DNA of 64,000 nucleotides from Synechocystis sp. PCC 7509 (GTDB lineage: Bacteria > Cyanobacteriota > Cyanobacteriia > Cyanobacteriales > Chroococcidiopsidaceae), in the NCBI RefSeq assembly GCF_000332075.2, contig NZ_ALVU02000001.1:310001-374000 (forward strand), in the 5' to 3' direction. Both the position numbers and the translations under genes were made by a program. Below, piece after piece: positions 46,948 through 55,745 of the stretch. Under the pieces are notes generated by a model. That model made no database searches, was not told the origin of the DNA, and saw nothing but the letters and a program-made list of their open reading frames with translations. How positions within the stretch are numbered: the stretch's first letter is position 1; the number at the start of each line of letters is the position of its first letter.

Positions 46948-47724
46948 TTATTTACCTAATAATTTTACTAAACCAATTCCACCAAAATAAAGTCCTAATA
47001 CAGCACCCGCTAATAAGCTTTGAGTTAAAGGATCGGTTGAAGGGGTTAAAACTGCGCCTAAAACTACCGCAGCAACAATTACAAACCGCCAACCCTGCAA
47101 CATTTGATTTGAAGATACTATCCCTAAAAAGCCGAGTAAAACCTGAATAATCGGAATTTGAAAAGCTAACCCGGTACTAAATAACAGTAATAATACAAAC
47201 TCAAAATACTTATCAATTGACCATATTTGCTCAACGACACCTTCACCATAGTTGATAAAGAAATTGAGCGCCGCCGGAATTAAAAGAAAATAAGCAAATA
47301 CTAATCCCGCCGCAAACAGAAAAGTAGACCCGATGATGACAGGCCCAATTAAACGGCGTTCGCGGCGAGTTAAACCAGGGAGAACAAATTGAATGATTTG
47401 ATAAAGTATGACAGGACTTGCTACCACTAAGCCGCTATAACCAGCAACTTTAAAAGAGACAAAAAAGAATTCTCCCGGAGCAAGTTGCAGAAATTTTACA
47501 CCTTGAGCGGGTACTTCTAATAGTTGAACAATAGGTTTAACAGCGATGAAACAGCCAGTTATACCTACTACCACCGCAATTAACGCATAAAAAATTCGCC
47601 ATCTTAACTCTTCTAAGTGGTCGAATAGTGACATCTCCGCTTCATCAGGAAGTTCATTAAGAAATTCCTCTGGGGTGTCAAAATTTTGCTCGGCTAAGGT
47701 TTCAACTTCTGCTGGAGGTGTCAT
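46948..47724 (-). CDS. tatC: Twin-arginine translocase subunit TatC
   Basis: A 258-residue inner-membrane protein with six helices and the TatC N-terminal [20 protein letters not shown], whose LEELRxR stretch is the signal-peptide receptor region. The conserved loop between helices, [20 protein letters not shown], is present. TatC with TatA exports folded proteins; in cyanobacteria the Rieske protein is a known client type. It is near petC, which suggests functional clustering. No tatA/E lies in the window. Confidence 0.95.
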   Translation of the reverse strand: MTPPAEVETLAEQNFDTPEEFLNELPDEAEMSLFDHLEELRWRIFYALIAVVVGITGCFIAVKPIVQLLEVPAQGVKFLQLAPGEFFFVSFKVAGYSGLVVASPVILYQIIQFVLPGLTRRERRLIGPVIIGSTFLFAAGLVFAYFLLIPAALNFFINYGEGVVEQIWSIDKYFEFVLLLLFSTGLAFQIPIIQVLLGFLGIVSSNQMLQGWRFVIVAAVVLGAVLTPSTDPLTQSLLAGAVLGLYFGGIGLVKLLGK

Positions 47725-47797
47725 TATTCAAGCTATACAGGGGTTTATTGACTATTGTAGCGATCGCCTCCGCAGAAAAAAAGAGGCAATAATTTAT

Positions 47798-49936
47798 TTA
47801 TGGTAGAGATGCAGCTTTAGGATGAGTAGTGGAATAACTACTTACTAACTGAGAGATTTCTGGATTATAGAGGCGCAGATAATTCCAGTAATTACCAAAA
47901 ACTTGTCTGACATAGCCTTTGGTTTCTTCGTAAGGTATGGCTTCGACAAATTCATCAGGATCGCTAATGTCAAAACGATCGCGCCATTTGGAAACCGCAT
48001 TTGGCCCAGCATTGTAACTTGCGATCGCAAATAAGGAATTATTATTGTATTGCTCGTGGGTGTAGTTTAAAAACCAAGTACCTAACAAAATATTATCTTT
48101 GGGGATTTCGCTGTTGTATTCCTCTAACTTAATTTTTTCAGCAATCCATTCTCCCGTACCAGGCATTACTTGCATTAACCCCACTGCACCCGCTACCGAA
48201 CGAATTTTTGGTTCAAACCGCGATTCTTGGCGAATTAAAGCAGTTACAAGTAAAGGGTTGATTTGACGCTTTCCCGCCCAGTATTCTATCTCTTGAAGAA
48301 AAGGGAAAGGATAACGAGCTTGCCAATAAGTAAGTTTTTGGCTCAGTGCTTGATATTCTGCTTGTTCTGGAGGCGTTTCTCGGTCTTCTAAGGTGGCAAT
48401 TTTGTTGATTCCCAGCAGGTTGTCACCTTTAGCCAAGCTCATCACCCCGTCGGTAAATTGCTCGGCTAAAGTTGGCTGAGTTTTATTTGTAAATTCTACT
48501 TGCCAAAGTGCCAACGCATCGTTGTCTTGTCCTAACTGGTAGAGTTCTTTTAAGGTTGCAGATCCCGCAGATAAACTTACTCGCTCTGGAGGGATTACTT
48601 GAGGATTTATCTGTCTTACTGTCGTAAAATTTCCGACATTTAAACCCAAATTAACCGCCGATCGCCAAGCATAATAAGACTGGGGAAACTGGCTTAATAC
48701 ATACTCGTAAGCTGCCTTAGCTTCGGTCTTTTTTCCTAACTTCTCTGCCCATTTACCTACCCAAAAACCTGCTCTAGCCGCCAATATACTTTTAGGGTTG
48801 CGGGTGGGGATAGTTTGCGCCCATTGCCAAGCTTGCTGATAATTTTGCGCCTCGGCTTTTTCTAAAGCTATTTTCCAGCGATATTCCGCCGCCGCTTCCG
48901 AGTCACCATATTTTTTTAGCATCACGTTACGGGCTTGAGTCGCTGCGTTTTTGTTTTGCGCGTCTAAAATCTCTGCTTTAGCGGCTAAGGCTGCTCCTGC
49001 AAGCTTGGGAAACCCAGCAATCACTCGATCCAAGTAGGCGATCGCACTTTCATTTTTTGCCATTGCAGCTAGTTGAGTTAAAGCTAAACCGCTTTCTTTG
49101 GCAGTGGGAAAGAAACCAATTAATTGTTGATAAGTGGCTATAGATTCGGTTTTTTTGTCGCTTACTTGCAAACTCCGCCCTTTACGGTACAGATTTAGGG
49201 GAGTCCGAGAGGCTTTGCTATAAGCTAGGGCAGCTTTACCATAATTTTTTGTAGTCCAGTAAGCCGTAGAAATTACTTCCCAGTCGGTGGGGGTTAGTTT
49301 AGCTCCCGATGGAACTAATTTATCGGCGATCGCTATATCTGGGGGAATAGAGTTTTTAACTACCAACAGCATCAAATCGGTACGATTGGGATAATCTGTT
49401 AATAAATTACGAGCAATTTCCAAACTACGGGGATGGGTAGGATATTTGGCGATCGCACTTTCCCAATATTTTTGATCCGTTTTACCCAAAACAAACAGTG
49501 CTTCGGTGGCTACAGGGCTGCTAGAGTGGTTTTTTAGCAACTCTTGCCATTGGGTGGAATTATCAGCAGCTTGGGCGCGTTTAAGGGCGATAGGAGCAGC
49601 AAGAACCGGGTAAGATTGTTCTAAATTTTCTAAAAGTGGTAAAGCTTTCTCTCCTTGCTTTTGGGCGATTAAATCGCTGGCTAAAAGGTAACGGGCGCGA
49701 TCGCGCTCCATTGATGGCGGTAAAAGTGCGATCGCGCTTAGTTGCAAAGCTCGTTCTTTAACTGAAAGTGCTACTAAGGGCAGAACTTGCGATTTGGGAT
49801 TAGCTGGAATAGCTTGCGCTTGCTTTGGATTTTCTGGGGCTATATTGCTTTTTATCGCCAATACTGCGGCTCCGCCTATGACAACACACAGAGCGGTAAT
49901 TGTCGCTATCGAAATTAAGTTTTGCCTCTGCACCAT
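47798..49936 (-). CDS. Soluble lytic murein transglycosylase (Slt type)
   Basis: From the ATG at 49936 the protein is 712 residues (GTG at 49945 is an alternative). An N-terminal signal anchor (LISIATITALCVVIGGAAVL) is followed by an all-helical superhelix of TPR-like repeats (about 60-530) and a C-terminal SLT lysozyme-like domain: ALIRQESRFEPKIRSVAGAV with the catalytic Glu in RQES, GLMQVMPGTGEWIA, ASYNAGPNAVSKW. It cleaves peptidoglycan to 1,6-anhydro products, exported and probably membrane-anchored. Downstream of the CsoR-like gene and upstream of tatC on the same strand. Confidence 0.92.
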   Translation of the reverse strand: MVQRQNLISIATITALCVVIGGAAVLAIKSNIAPENPKQAQAIPANPKSQVLPLVALSVKERALQLSAIALLPPSMERDRARYLLASDLIAQKQGEKALPLLENLEQSYPVLAAPIALKRAQAADNSTQWQELLKNHSSSPVATEALFVLGKTDQKYWESAIAKYPTHPRSLEIARNLLTDYPNRTDLMLLVVKNSIPPDIAIADKLVPSGAKLTPTDWEVISTAYWTTKNYGKAALAYSKASRTPLNLYRKGRSLQVSDKKTESIATYQQLIGFFPTAKESGLALTQLAAMAKNESAIAYLDRVIAGFPKLAGAALAAKAEILDAQNKNAATQARNVMLKKYGDSEAAAEYRWKIALEKAEAQNYQQAWQWAQTIPTRNPKSILAARAGFWVGKWAEKLGKKTEAKAAYEYVLSQFPQSYYAWRSAVNLGLNVGNFTTVRQINPQVIPPERVSLSAGSATLKELYQLGQDNDALALWQVEFTNKTQPTLAEQFTDGVMSLAKGDNLLGINKIATLEDRETPPEQAEYQALSQKLTYWQARYPFPFLQEIEYWAGKRQINPLLVTALIRQESRFEPKIRSVAGAVGLMQVMPGTGEWIAEKIKLEEYNSEIPKDNILLGTWFLNYTHEQYNNNSLFAIASYNAGPNAVSKWRDRFDISDPDEFVEAIPYEETKGYVRQVFGNYWNYLRLYNPEISQLVSSYSTTHPKAASLP

Positions 49937-50010
49937 TGGTCGCACTTAACTAGATGAATTTCTTGCAACTCTAGCACTATTAATTTATAACTAGCTGCCA
50001 AGAGTTGGAG

Positions 50011-50382
50011 CTAGGGTAAAAACCGATCTAAAGCTGCTTTTAGCTCTTGAATTTCTACTTCAATATTCCCTGCTTGAGCCGCTCTGCCGATACATTCGGT
50101 TAAATGTTCGTCCAAAATCAACCGCGCTACTCGATCTAAAGCACCGCGCACGGCGGCAATTTGTACTAGCACGTCGGGACAAGGGCGGCTTTCCAGCACC
50201 ATTGTTTTAATGCCGCGAATATGTCCTTCTAGGCGCGACAGCCGATTGATAATGCTGCGTAACGATTCTTCACTATGAACGTGGGGGTGGGGGGCTTGTT
50301 CGTCTTCGTGGGTGTGAGTAGGGTTAGCTGGCAAGTCTTTACTAAGCAAAGAATTTTCTACTAATTCTTTAGATTTGTTCAT
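50011..50382 (-). CDS. CsoR/RcnR/InrS-family metal-sensing repressor
   Basis: A 123-residue all-helical regulator. The ligand triad is C68 (RPCPDVL), H93 and C97 (LDEHLTEC), the C-H-C pattern of the copper sensor CsoR and the nickel sensor InrS. The N terminus carries five histidines (H23, H25, H32, H34, H36), a feature of InrS, in which an N-terminal His completes the nickel site. So nickel (InrS) is the best guess and copper the alternative. The expected exporter gene is not adjacent; the neighbours are an M41-like gene (divergent) and slt. Confidence 0.85.
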   Translation of the reverse strand: MNKSKELVENSLLSKDLPANPTHTHEDEQAPHPHVHSEESLRSIINRLSRLEGHIRGIKTMVLESRPCPDVLVQIAAVRGALDRVARLILDEHLTECIGRAAQAGNIEVEIQELKAALDRFLP

Positions 50383-50463
50383 GGGTGAGGGGGAGGCTAA
50401 ACGACAAATTAGATCCTAGCTTAGAGCAGCAATTAATCATTGGTCATTGGGAATTGATTGTTT

Positions 50464-50484
50464 TTACCCATTACCCATTACCCT
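50464..50484 (+). repeat. Heptamer tandem repeat
   Basis: TTACCCA, TTACCCA, TTACCCT: three head-to-tail heptamers just upstream of the M41-like gene. Such short heptamer runs are common in cyanobacterial intergenic DNA. They may simply be slipped-strand copies. Confidence 0.6.
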
Positions 50485-50517
50485 TAATAATAAAAAATAT
50501 TGCCCGATAATTTATCT

Positions 50518-51207
50518 ATGAGCCAAACTACCCTTAATTTAGTAGCAATTTCTATTTTTCTAGTCACGTTTTCCACCTTAGCTGGGCCATTATTTAACTT
50601 ATCTCCAACTATTCCCGCGATCGCCACCTTTACACTTTTAGGACTTGCAACGGTTGATAGTTTTGGTTTACAAGGTAAAGGCGGGGCGGTAGTTAGCGAT
50701 TTATTTGCCTGGACTTCTCGCCAAAATCGCGATCGCATCCTCCATCACGAAGCAGGACACTTTTTAGTAGCTCATTTTTTAGATATTCCCGTTACAGGCT
50801 ATACTCTCAGCGCTTGGGAAGCTTTAAAACAAAAACAACCCGGACTTGGGGGCGTAACTTTTGCTGATGACGAATTAGCCTCCAATCTTCAACAAGGAAC
50901 TTTAAAAGCCCAGTTGTTAGACCGTTACTGCACGATTTGGATGGCAGGAATAACCGCCGAAAATCTGGTCTATAACGATGCCCATGGTGGAGCGGACGAT
51001 CTAAATAAGCTAAAAAAAGTCCTAACACCCATTGGTTTTTCTGCTGCCGCTCAAGCTCAAAAACAGCGCTCTAGTGCCATCAGCGCCAAAACTATCCTTA
51101 CCGAAAACTGGAAAGCTTACGAAGCTTTAGTTCAGGCAATGCAGCAGCGCGTTTCTGTAGATGAATGCAGAATAATAATTGCCAGAAATCCTCCACCGCT
51201 TAATTAG
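50518..51207 (+). CDS. FtsH-related M41 metallopeptidase-like membrane protein lacking an ATPase
   Basis: From the ATG at 50518 the protein is 229 residues. One or two N-terminal hydrophobic helices (LVAISIFLVTFSTLAGPLF, IPAIATFTLLGLATV) are followed by a domain with the zinc-binding HEAGH at 77-81 (ILHHEAGHFLVAHFLDIPVT), then GGADDLNKLKKVL, which matches the FtsH peptidase's third-ligand Asp region. No AAA+ domain is present. It resembles the peptidase half of FtsH and related stand-alone cyanobacterial and plastid proteins; whether it is an active protease, and on what, is open. Convergent with the next gene, overlapping by 8 bp. Confidence 0.8.
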   Translation: MSQTTLNLVAISIFLVTFSTLAGPLFNLSPTIPAIATFTLLGLATVDSFGLQGKGGAVVSDLFAWTSRQNRDRILHHEAGHFLVAHFLDIPVTGYTLSAWEALKQKQPGLGGVTFADDELASNLQQGTLKAQLLDRYCTIWMAGITAENLVYNDAHGGADDLNKLKKVLTPIGFSAAAQAQKQRSSAISAKTILTENWKAYEALVQAMQQRVSVDECRIIIARNPPPLN

Positions 51208-53218
51208 GTGCGGGTGGATTTAAAACCTTTTCCCAAGTAGCAATTTGATCTTGAGCGCCAGCATAAGCTTCAGTCCCTAACGGCACAAGTTTGGCGACTC
51301 CAATGCCTCCAGGAATATCGGATTGTCCGCGTTCTTGAGCAATATTTAAAATGCGGTTGCTCCATTGGGCGATCGCTAAGTTGGCATCGTAGCGTAACGG
51401 GCTGCTATTGGGAATTCGATTAGCAACGGAAATTGCTTTAACTAGCGATTCTGGGTTTCCTTGAAGGGCGATTTGTCTAGCTTCAAGCCAATTTACCCGC
51501 GCGTTAATTTGTCCTTCCCAGTCATTGATTGCCGATCGCGCTTCACGAGATAAACTTCGTCCCGATGGAATTTGCTTTGCCGTTCTAATTGCTAAGGGCA
51601 AATTCCCAATACTAGCTAGGCTGCGGGCTTCATCTAATAGGGGGCGATCTTCAATTTGCTCAATAAGCTGCTGCCAAGAACGCATTTTGCGTCGTGCTTC
51701 TGAGTACAAAGCGCGTCCCTTACTAATTTGACTTGCTTCATTAATTGCCGCTTGCAAAGAACCTACATCTTCCACGGCTGCCAATTCTTCTGCCCGGTTT
51801 AAGTAAGGGCGATCTTCAATGGTTTCTACTTTCGTGCGCCAGCGATTTACTTCGTTTTTTGCTTCAATGGCGCGGGGATTGCGTTCAGGAACAACCTCTG
51901 CTTGAGCAATAGCGGCGGTTAAGTCGCCTACCGTTCCACCTTTTGCTAGTTCTCGCGCTCGTTGCAAGTGGGCGACATCTTCAATTTCTAGCTGCCAACG
52001 GGCAATTAATTCTTGAGCTTTATTATATAAAGGGCGTTCTTGAGCAACTTTTTGGGCGATCGCGATCGCGCCTTCAAGTCCCGGAACTGTATCTAACCAA
52101 GCACTTTGCCAAGCTTCAGCAATTGTAATAAAATCTTTTGCTGCTAATTGTAGATTTGTACTTGCCGGAATTTGGTTAGCAATAGAGATTGCTTCCTCCG
52201 CATCTTGGCGATCCAGAGCTAATTGAGCAAGATCGAGCATTTGTTTTCCCAGTTTAGGAATCAACGCTTGCGCCTCTTGATAGCTGTAGCTACTTGTTTC
52301 AATTTCTTGAGCTAATTTTATTGCCGCAAGTAAGTTGTCTAAACCGCCTCTATCGCCCAATGCTACGGCTTTATCCAAACTAATCGCGTCTTCTTTTGCT
52401 GTTTCAATCAGCCGATTTAATTGTTCGTACTTAGTTGTCGCCCAATAATCATTACCAACATTTAATAAACGCACTGCTGCCATAAACGCCTCGTGCCAAT
52501 TTCTTTTTGGTAGCTGCGCCTGGGATTGGGCGTAAGTATCTTCAGCTTTTTTCCACGTAGATTGCCAACTAGCTATACGTTGTTCTACTACTTGATAAGC
52601 TGGGACATCTTGAGGGATTTTTTTAGCAATAGAAATCGCCCCTTGTAATTTACCTGCTTGAAAATCGCGATCGCCTAGGTCTAAAATATCGCTTGTCCAC
52701 TGCTGAACAGATTTATTGATTTCTGCTCTTAATGGGTGGTTTTTGGGTAAAGCCTGGACTAAAGAAATCGCTTCTAATAAGTCATTTAATGTTTGCTTAT
52801 TTGCTGCTACTTCCGCACAGTGCATTCTTACCGTAGCAGTGGCTAAGGGCCAAAATATTGCTGGACAATTGGGGGCGGCTGGTAGTTTTAATAGCATAGC
52901 GATCGCCACTATTCCTACTCCACTGCTAATAAAACCCGCTATTCCCCACCAAAAAATCCAGTTTTTTAACCACTTTGGCAGCTTTTGGGGAGGTGGCGCA
53001 ATATTTGGTGGTAGTGACGGGCGATCTTTGGTTTTGCGCTTGGGCGTTAGTGACTGTAATTTTAATGCGGGTGTTTGCGCTGACAACTCTCCCGATTCAG
53101 GGGTGTTATTAGGTAATGGAGAGCCAGCTTGAGAACTTGCCGCCTTGGCTAATCTTGAACGATCTCCCCTGGCAAACTTTCTCATCGACCACTTTTCAGG
53201 AATTCCTGGCTCTCTCAT
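51200..53218 (-). CDS. Membrane-anchored repeat protein of unknown function
   Basis: A 672-residue protein. A basic, Pro-rich cytoplasmic N terminus (1-85) is followed by one transmembrane helix (about 88-110, WIFWWGIAGFISSGVGIVAI) and about 540 residues of helical repeats on the periplasmic or luminal side. I count about 10-11 units of 40-52 residues with a shared pattern: L-x-x-A-I-x-x-A-x-x-I-P, then A-x-x-x-I-x-x-W. Examples are AIRTAKQIPSGRSLSREARS, AISVANRIPNSSPLRYDANL and AIKLAQEIETSSYSYQEAQA. They resemble TPR-like hairpins but lack the TPR consensus. No family name is known to me. Convergent with the M41-like gene. Confidence 0.82.
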   Translation of the reverse strand: MREPGIPEKWSMRKFARGDRSRLAKAASSQAGSPLPNNTPESGELSAQTPALKLQSLTPKRKTKDRPSLPPNIAPPPQKLPKWLKNWIFWWGIAGFISSGVGIVAIAMLLKLPAAPNCPAIFWPLATATVRMHCAEVAANKQTLNDLLEAISLVQALPKNHPLRAEINKSVQQWTSDILDLGDRDFQAGKLQGAISIAKKIPQDVPAYQVVEQRIASWQSTWKKAEDTYAQSQAQLPKRNWHEAFMAAVRLLNVGNDYWATTKYEQLNRLIETAKEDAISLDKAVALGDRGGLDNLLAAIKLAQEIETSSYSYQEAQALIPKLGKQMLDLAQLALDRQDAEEAISIANQIPASTNLQLAAKDFITIAEAWQSAWLDTVPGLEGAIAIAQKVAQERPLYNKAQELIARWQLEIEDVAHLQRARELAKGGTVGDLTAAIAQAEVVPERNPRAIEAKNEVNRWRTKVETIEDRPYLNRAEELAAVEDVGSLQAAINEASQISKGRALYSEARRKMRSWQQLIEQIEDRPLLDEARSLASIGNLPLAIRTAKQIPSGRSLSREARSAINDWEGQINARVNWLEARQIALQGNPESLVKAISVANRIPNSSPLRYDANLAIAQWSNRILNIAQERGQSDIPGGIGVAKLVPLGTEAYAGAQDQIATWEKVLNPPAPN

Positions 53219-53409
53219 TGTTTGTCCCCAAATTGTCTTATCGATCTAATAGCCTTTAAGGTCGCTAGAGATAACAGCTTTATAATTTAACTGCTGCTTT
53301 GGCGTGCTAGTAGCTTTGATTTTAACTGCTAATACTCGTTGTCATCGTACCCTTCCAGTTACCAAAAAGCTATATTTTCCGTCAAAACTTAGATAATTAG
53401 CGAAGGCTT

Positions 53410-54312
53410 TTACCCCGAAGACTCTGCTTGCAAGTCTAGAATTAGTTGGGCTAATTCGTCGCTGCTGGCTTGATATACTTCGCCGCAAAAATGACAAGTT
53501 GCTTCCGCACCGCGATCTTTTTCAATCATATCAAGCAACTCTGCCTCTCCCAACATTTTCAATGCGCCCAAAACGCGATCGCCAGAGCAACCGCAGTGAA
53601 AACGTACTAACTGAGTTTCTGGTAATATTTCTAATTCCATATCCCCCAGTAGTTGCTCAAAAATTTCCGGCAAACTCAAGCCTGCTTGTAATAACGGTGT
53701 AAAACCAGAAAGCGAAGCTACCCGTGATTCTAAAACTTCTACTAAAGCTTCATCTCTAGCAGCTTTGGGTAATACTTGAATTAATATCCCTCCCGAAGCC
53801 GTAACCCCATTAGCGCCCACAAATACGCCTACAACCAAAGCCGAGGGCGTTTGTTCAGAGGTGACGAGGTAATGAGCCACATCTTCGCCAATTTCCCCCG
53901 AAACCAACTCGACAGTACTAGCGTAAGGATACCCATAGCCGACATCACGGACGACATACAAATAGCCTTCTTTTCCTACCGCCCCACCAACATCTAGTTT
54001 GCCTTTACTATTTGGTGGTAGTTCTACTTCAGGATTGTCTACATAGCCGCGTACTGTGCCATCTAAACCTGCATCTACTAAAAGTCCCCCTAGTAGTCCA
54101 TTTCCTTTAACCCGGACATTCACTCGCGAACCGGAGCGCTTCATATTCGAGGCAAGCAACAGCCCCGCAGACATGGTACGACCTAAAGCCGCCGTAGCTA
54201 CATAGGAAAGCTTGTGTCGTCCTCTAGCTTCTTCGGTGAGGCGGGTTGTAATTACACCTACGGCTCGAATTCCACCATTGGCGGCGGTGGCACGAATTAA
54301 TTGATCTGCCAT
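53410..54312 (-). CDS. hslO: Redox-regulated chaperone Hsp33
   Basis: A 300-residue Hsp33. The N-terminal domain starts MADQLIRATAANGGIRAVGV, and the C-terminal redox switch has zinc cysteines C240, C242 (HCGCSGD) and C273, C276 (CHFCGE). Oxidation releases zinc and unfolds the linker, activating the holdase, so the protein protects against oxidative stress. The start codon at 54312 is preceded by a near-HLR1 sequence. Divergent from an SRPBCC-like gene. Confidence 0.95.
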   Translation of the reverse strand: MADQLIRATAANGGIRAVGVITTRLTEEARGRHKLSYVATAALGRTMSAGLLLASNMKRSGSRVNVRVKGNGLLGGLLVDAGLDGTVRGYVDNPEVELPPNSKGKLDVGGAVGKEGYLYVVRDVGYGYPYASTVELVSGEIGEDVAHYLVTSEQTPSALVVGVFVGANGVTASGGILIQVLPKAARDEALVEVLESRVASLSGFTPLLQAGLSLPEIFEQLLGDMELEILPETQLVRFHCGCSGDRVLGALKMLGEAELLDMIEKDRGAEATCHFCGEVYQASSDELAQLILDLQAESSG

Positions 54313-54319
54313 AAAAACC

Positions 54320-54337
54320 CTTACATTTCTTTACATC
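54320..54337 (+). promoter_or_regulatory. Near-HLR1 site in front of hslO
   Basis: CTTACATT-TC-TTTACATC differs from HLR1 only at its first and last positions; the core TTACATTTCTTTACA is identical to that of the petC/DUF3067 site on the minus strand. It lies 8-25 bp from the hslO ATG and 103 bp before the SRPBCC gene. Confidence 0.45.
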
Positions 54338-54439
54338 TTTATTCTAGGATGGCAACTAAGGCGGCGGTGGTGGAGCAGAAAAATTCAATTCTGCCATACT
54401 GGAAAGTACAACCTATAGACACCTCTCCAGAATCTACCT

Positions 54440-54829
54440 ATGCTGGGTACTTTTCAACAAAGCCAACTCCGAATTGAAGTTACAGCTTCCTTTGATAGCA
54501 TTCGAGATAGCTTGCTTTACCCCAAACAGTTGCAAAAATGGCTGTGGTTTGAACGCTTTAATTCAGGAATGCCAGAACAATTACACTCAGGCTTTGCTTT
54601 CACTAATTGGACTGGATTTGTCCCCATTCATCATCAAGTAGAAGTAGCTACGCCGGAGTGCTTGCGCCTCATACTTAGTCAAGGAATTGACGGCTTTCAC
54701 GAGTGGTACTGGGGAGAAGGTTGGGTACAATCTCGAATCGAAGGGATATCTTTATTGCCGCTCAACATTGGGCAAACTTTGAGCTTGTTCAACTTACGTC
54801 AGTTTTTGACTCAAAAGGTGGGTAATTAA
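54440..54829 (+). CDS. SRPBCC-like small protein
   Basis: A 129-residue protein starting MLGTFQQSQLRIEVTASFDS. It has the pattern of a polyketide-cyclase/START-like fold: a first strand, a helix (SIRDSLLYPKQLQKWLWFER), the beta sheet (GFAFTNWTGFVPIHHQVEVA) and a C-terminal helix (LNIGQTLSLFNLRQFLTQKV). SRPBCC proteins bind hydrophobic ligands; ligand unknown. It is divergent from hslO. It ends by interlocking stops with the convergent secreted-protein gene (4-bp overlap). Confidence 0.72.
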   Translation: MLGTFQQSQLRIEVTASFDSIRDSLLYPKQLQKWLWFERFNSGMPEQLHSGFAFTNWTGFVPIHHQVEVATPECLRLILSQGIDGFHEWYWGEGWVQSRIEGISLLPLNIGQTLSLFNLRQFLTQKVGN

Positions 54830-55200
54830 AACCTTACTCCTACTTGCCCGTTAATGCCCCGGACGGTGTTATAGCCAACGCCAACAAAGACATTATCGGT
54901 TGCGCCCACTTGCACGCCCCCAGACACCGCTACGCCTTTATCTGCGGAGTATAGCCCTAGCCCTACGTAGGGCGAAACTATGGGAGCGCGAATAAATTTC
55001 AGCACATCTACCCCGGTAGCTCCATCGGCTCCTGTACCTAACTCAACGCCCCAATTTATCGCCCTTGCGCCTAAAGCAAAGGTGGGATCGCTATCGTTGA
55101 CTCCTACGGATACCCAAGGTTGGGGTATCCGTTGACTATTGACCTGACTTGGAGCAAGCAACGATATTAAACTTACAGCTACACCTAAGATTTTTTGCAT
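54826..55200 (-). CDS. Small exported beta-rich protein
   Basis: A 124-residue protein with a signal peptide (MQKILGVAVSLISLLAPSQV, cleavage after NSQ) and Gly-rich beta repeats (VGLGLYSADKGVAVSGGVQV, DNVFVGVGYNTVRGINGQVG). The C-terminal Phe (GVRF) recalls outer-membrane barrel endings, though the protein is very short for one. It has a pattern similar to the larger exported protein at 26385. Function unknown. Confidence 0.72.
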   Translation of the reverse strand: MQKILGVAVSLISLLAPSQVNSQRIPQPWVSVGVNDSDPTFALGARAINWGVELGTGADGATGVDVLKFIRAPIVSPYVGLGLYSADKGVAVSGGVQVGATDNVFVGVGYNTVRGINGQVGVRF

Positions 55201-55269
55201 TGTTATTTAACTTAGCTACTTTCCAAAATATAGCGGTTGTTGATAATGCGATCGCGCTACTAAAAAATT

Positions 55270-55698
55270 TTATGCCAATGGCTTCACTACTAACACCGAA
55301 CAGTTAGCATCTTCCACTACTTGACTACTGACAGAACCTTGTAAAATTCGCTTTACACCCGTCAATCCGCGACTACCAATCGCAATTAAATCGGCATGGT
55401 AAATATTTGCTAGACGGATGATTTCTTCGGCAGGATCGCCACTGACAATTTCTAATTCGCTATCACAGGGCAAACTTGCTTGGTAAGCTTGCAATTGCTT
55501 CTCAATGTGGCGATAGGGCATTGCTTGAGCTTCGTTTTGAGGACGATCGGCGGCGGTTTCTAAGTCGGAGTCAGAGGCAGGAATCACATGAGCCAGAATA
55601 ATTTTTACTTCCGGCGACAAGGGCAGTTGTTTAATTGTCTCCAAGACGCGATCAGAAAGCTCCGAACTATCTAGAGCTACTAAAATTGTATTTAACAC
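55270..55698 (-). CDS. Universal stress protein (UspA family)
   Basis: A 142-residue single-domain USP. The N terminus NTILVALDSSELSDRVLETI holds the first nucleotide-contacting Asp, and the C-terminal IGSRGLTGVKRILQGSVSSQ carries the ATP-binding G-x2-G-x9-G(S/T) motif, followed by VSSQVVEDANCSVLVV. Such proteins bind ATP and respond to stress. It is followed on the same strand by a small exported protein and preceded by hisD. Confidence 0.9.
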   Translation of the reverse strand: MLNTILVALDSSELSDRVLETIKQLPLSPEVKIILAHVIPASDSDLETAADRPQNEAQAMPYRHIEKQLQAYQASLPCDSELEIVSGDPAEEIIRLANIYHADLIAIGSRGLTGVKRILQGSVSSQVVEDANCSVLVVKPLA

Positions 55699-55745
55699 GC
55701 TTCTTACATCGCCTCCTCAAGAGTTATTACTGAAAACTATGATGA

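Noticed and set aside
52716-53132. 138-codon ORF on the plus strand inside the repeat-protein gene
   Set aside because: Antisense shadow of a real gene with internal repeats; low-complexity product.
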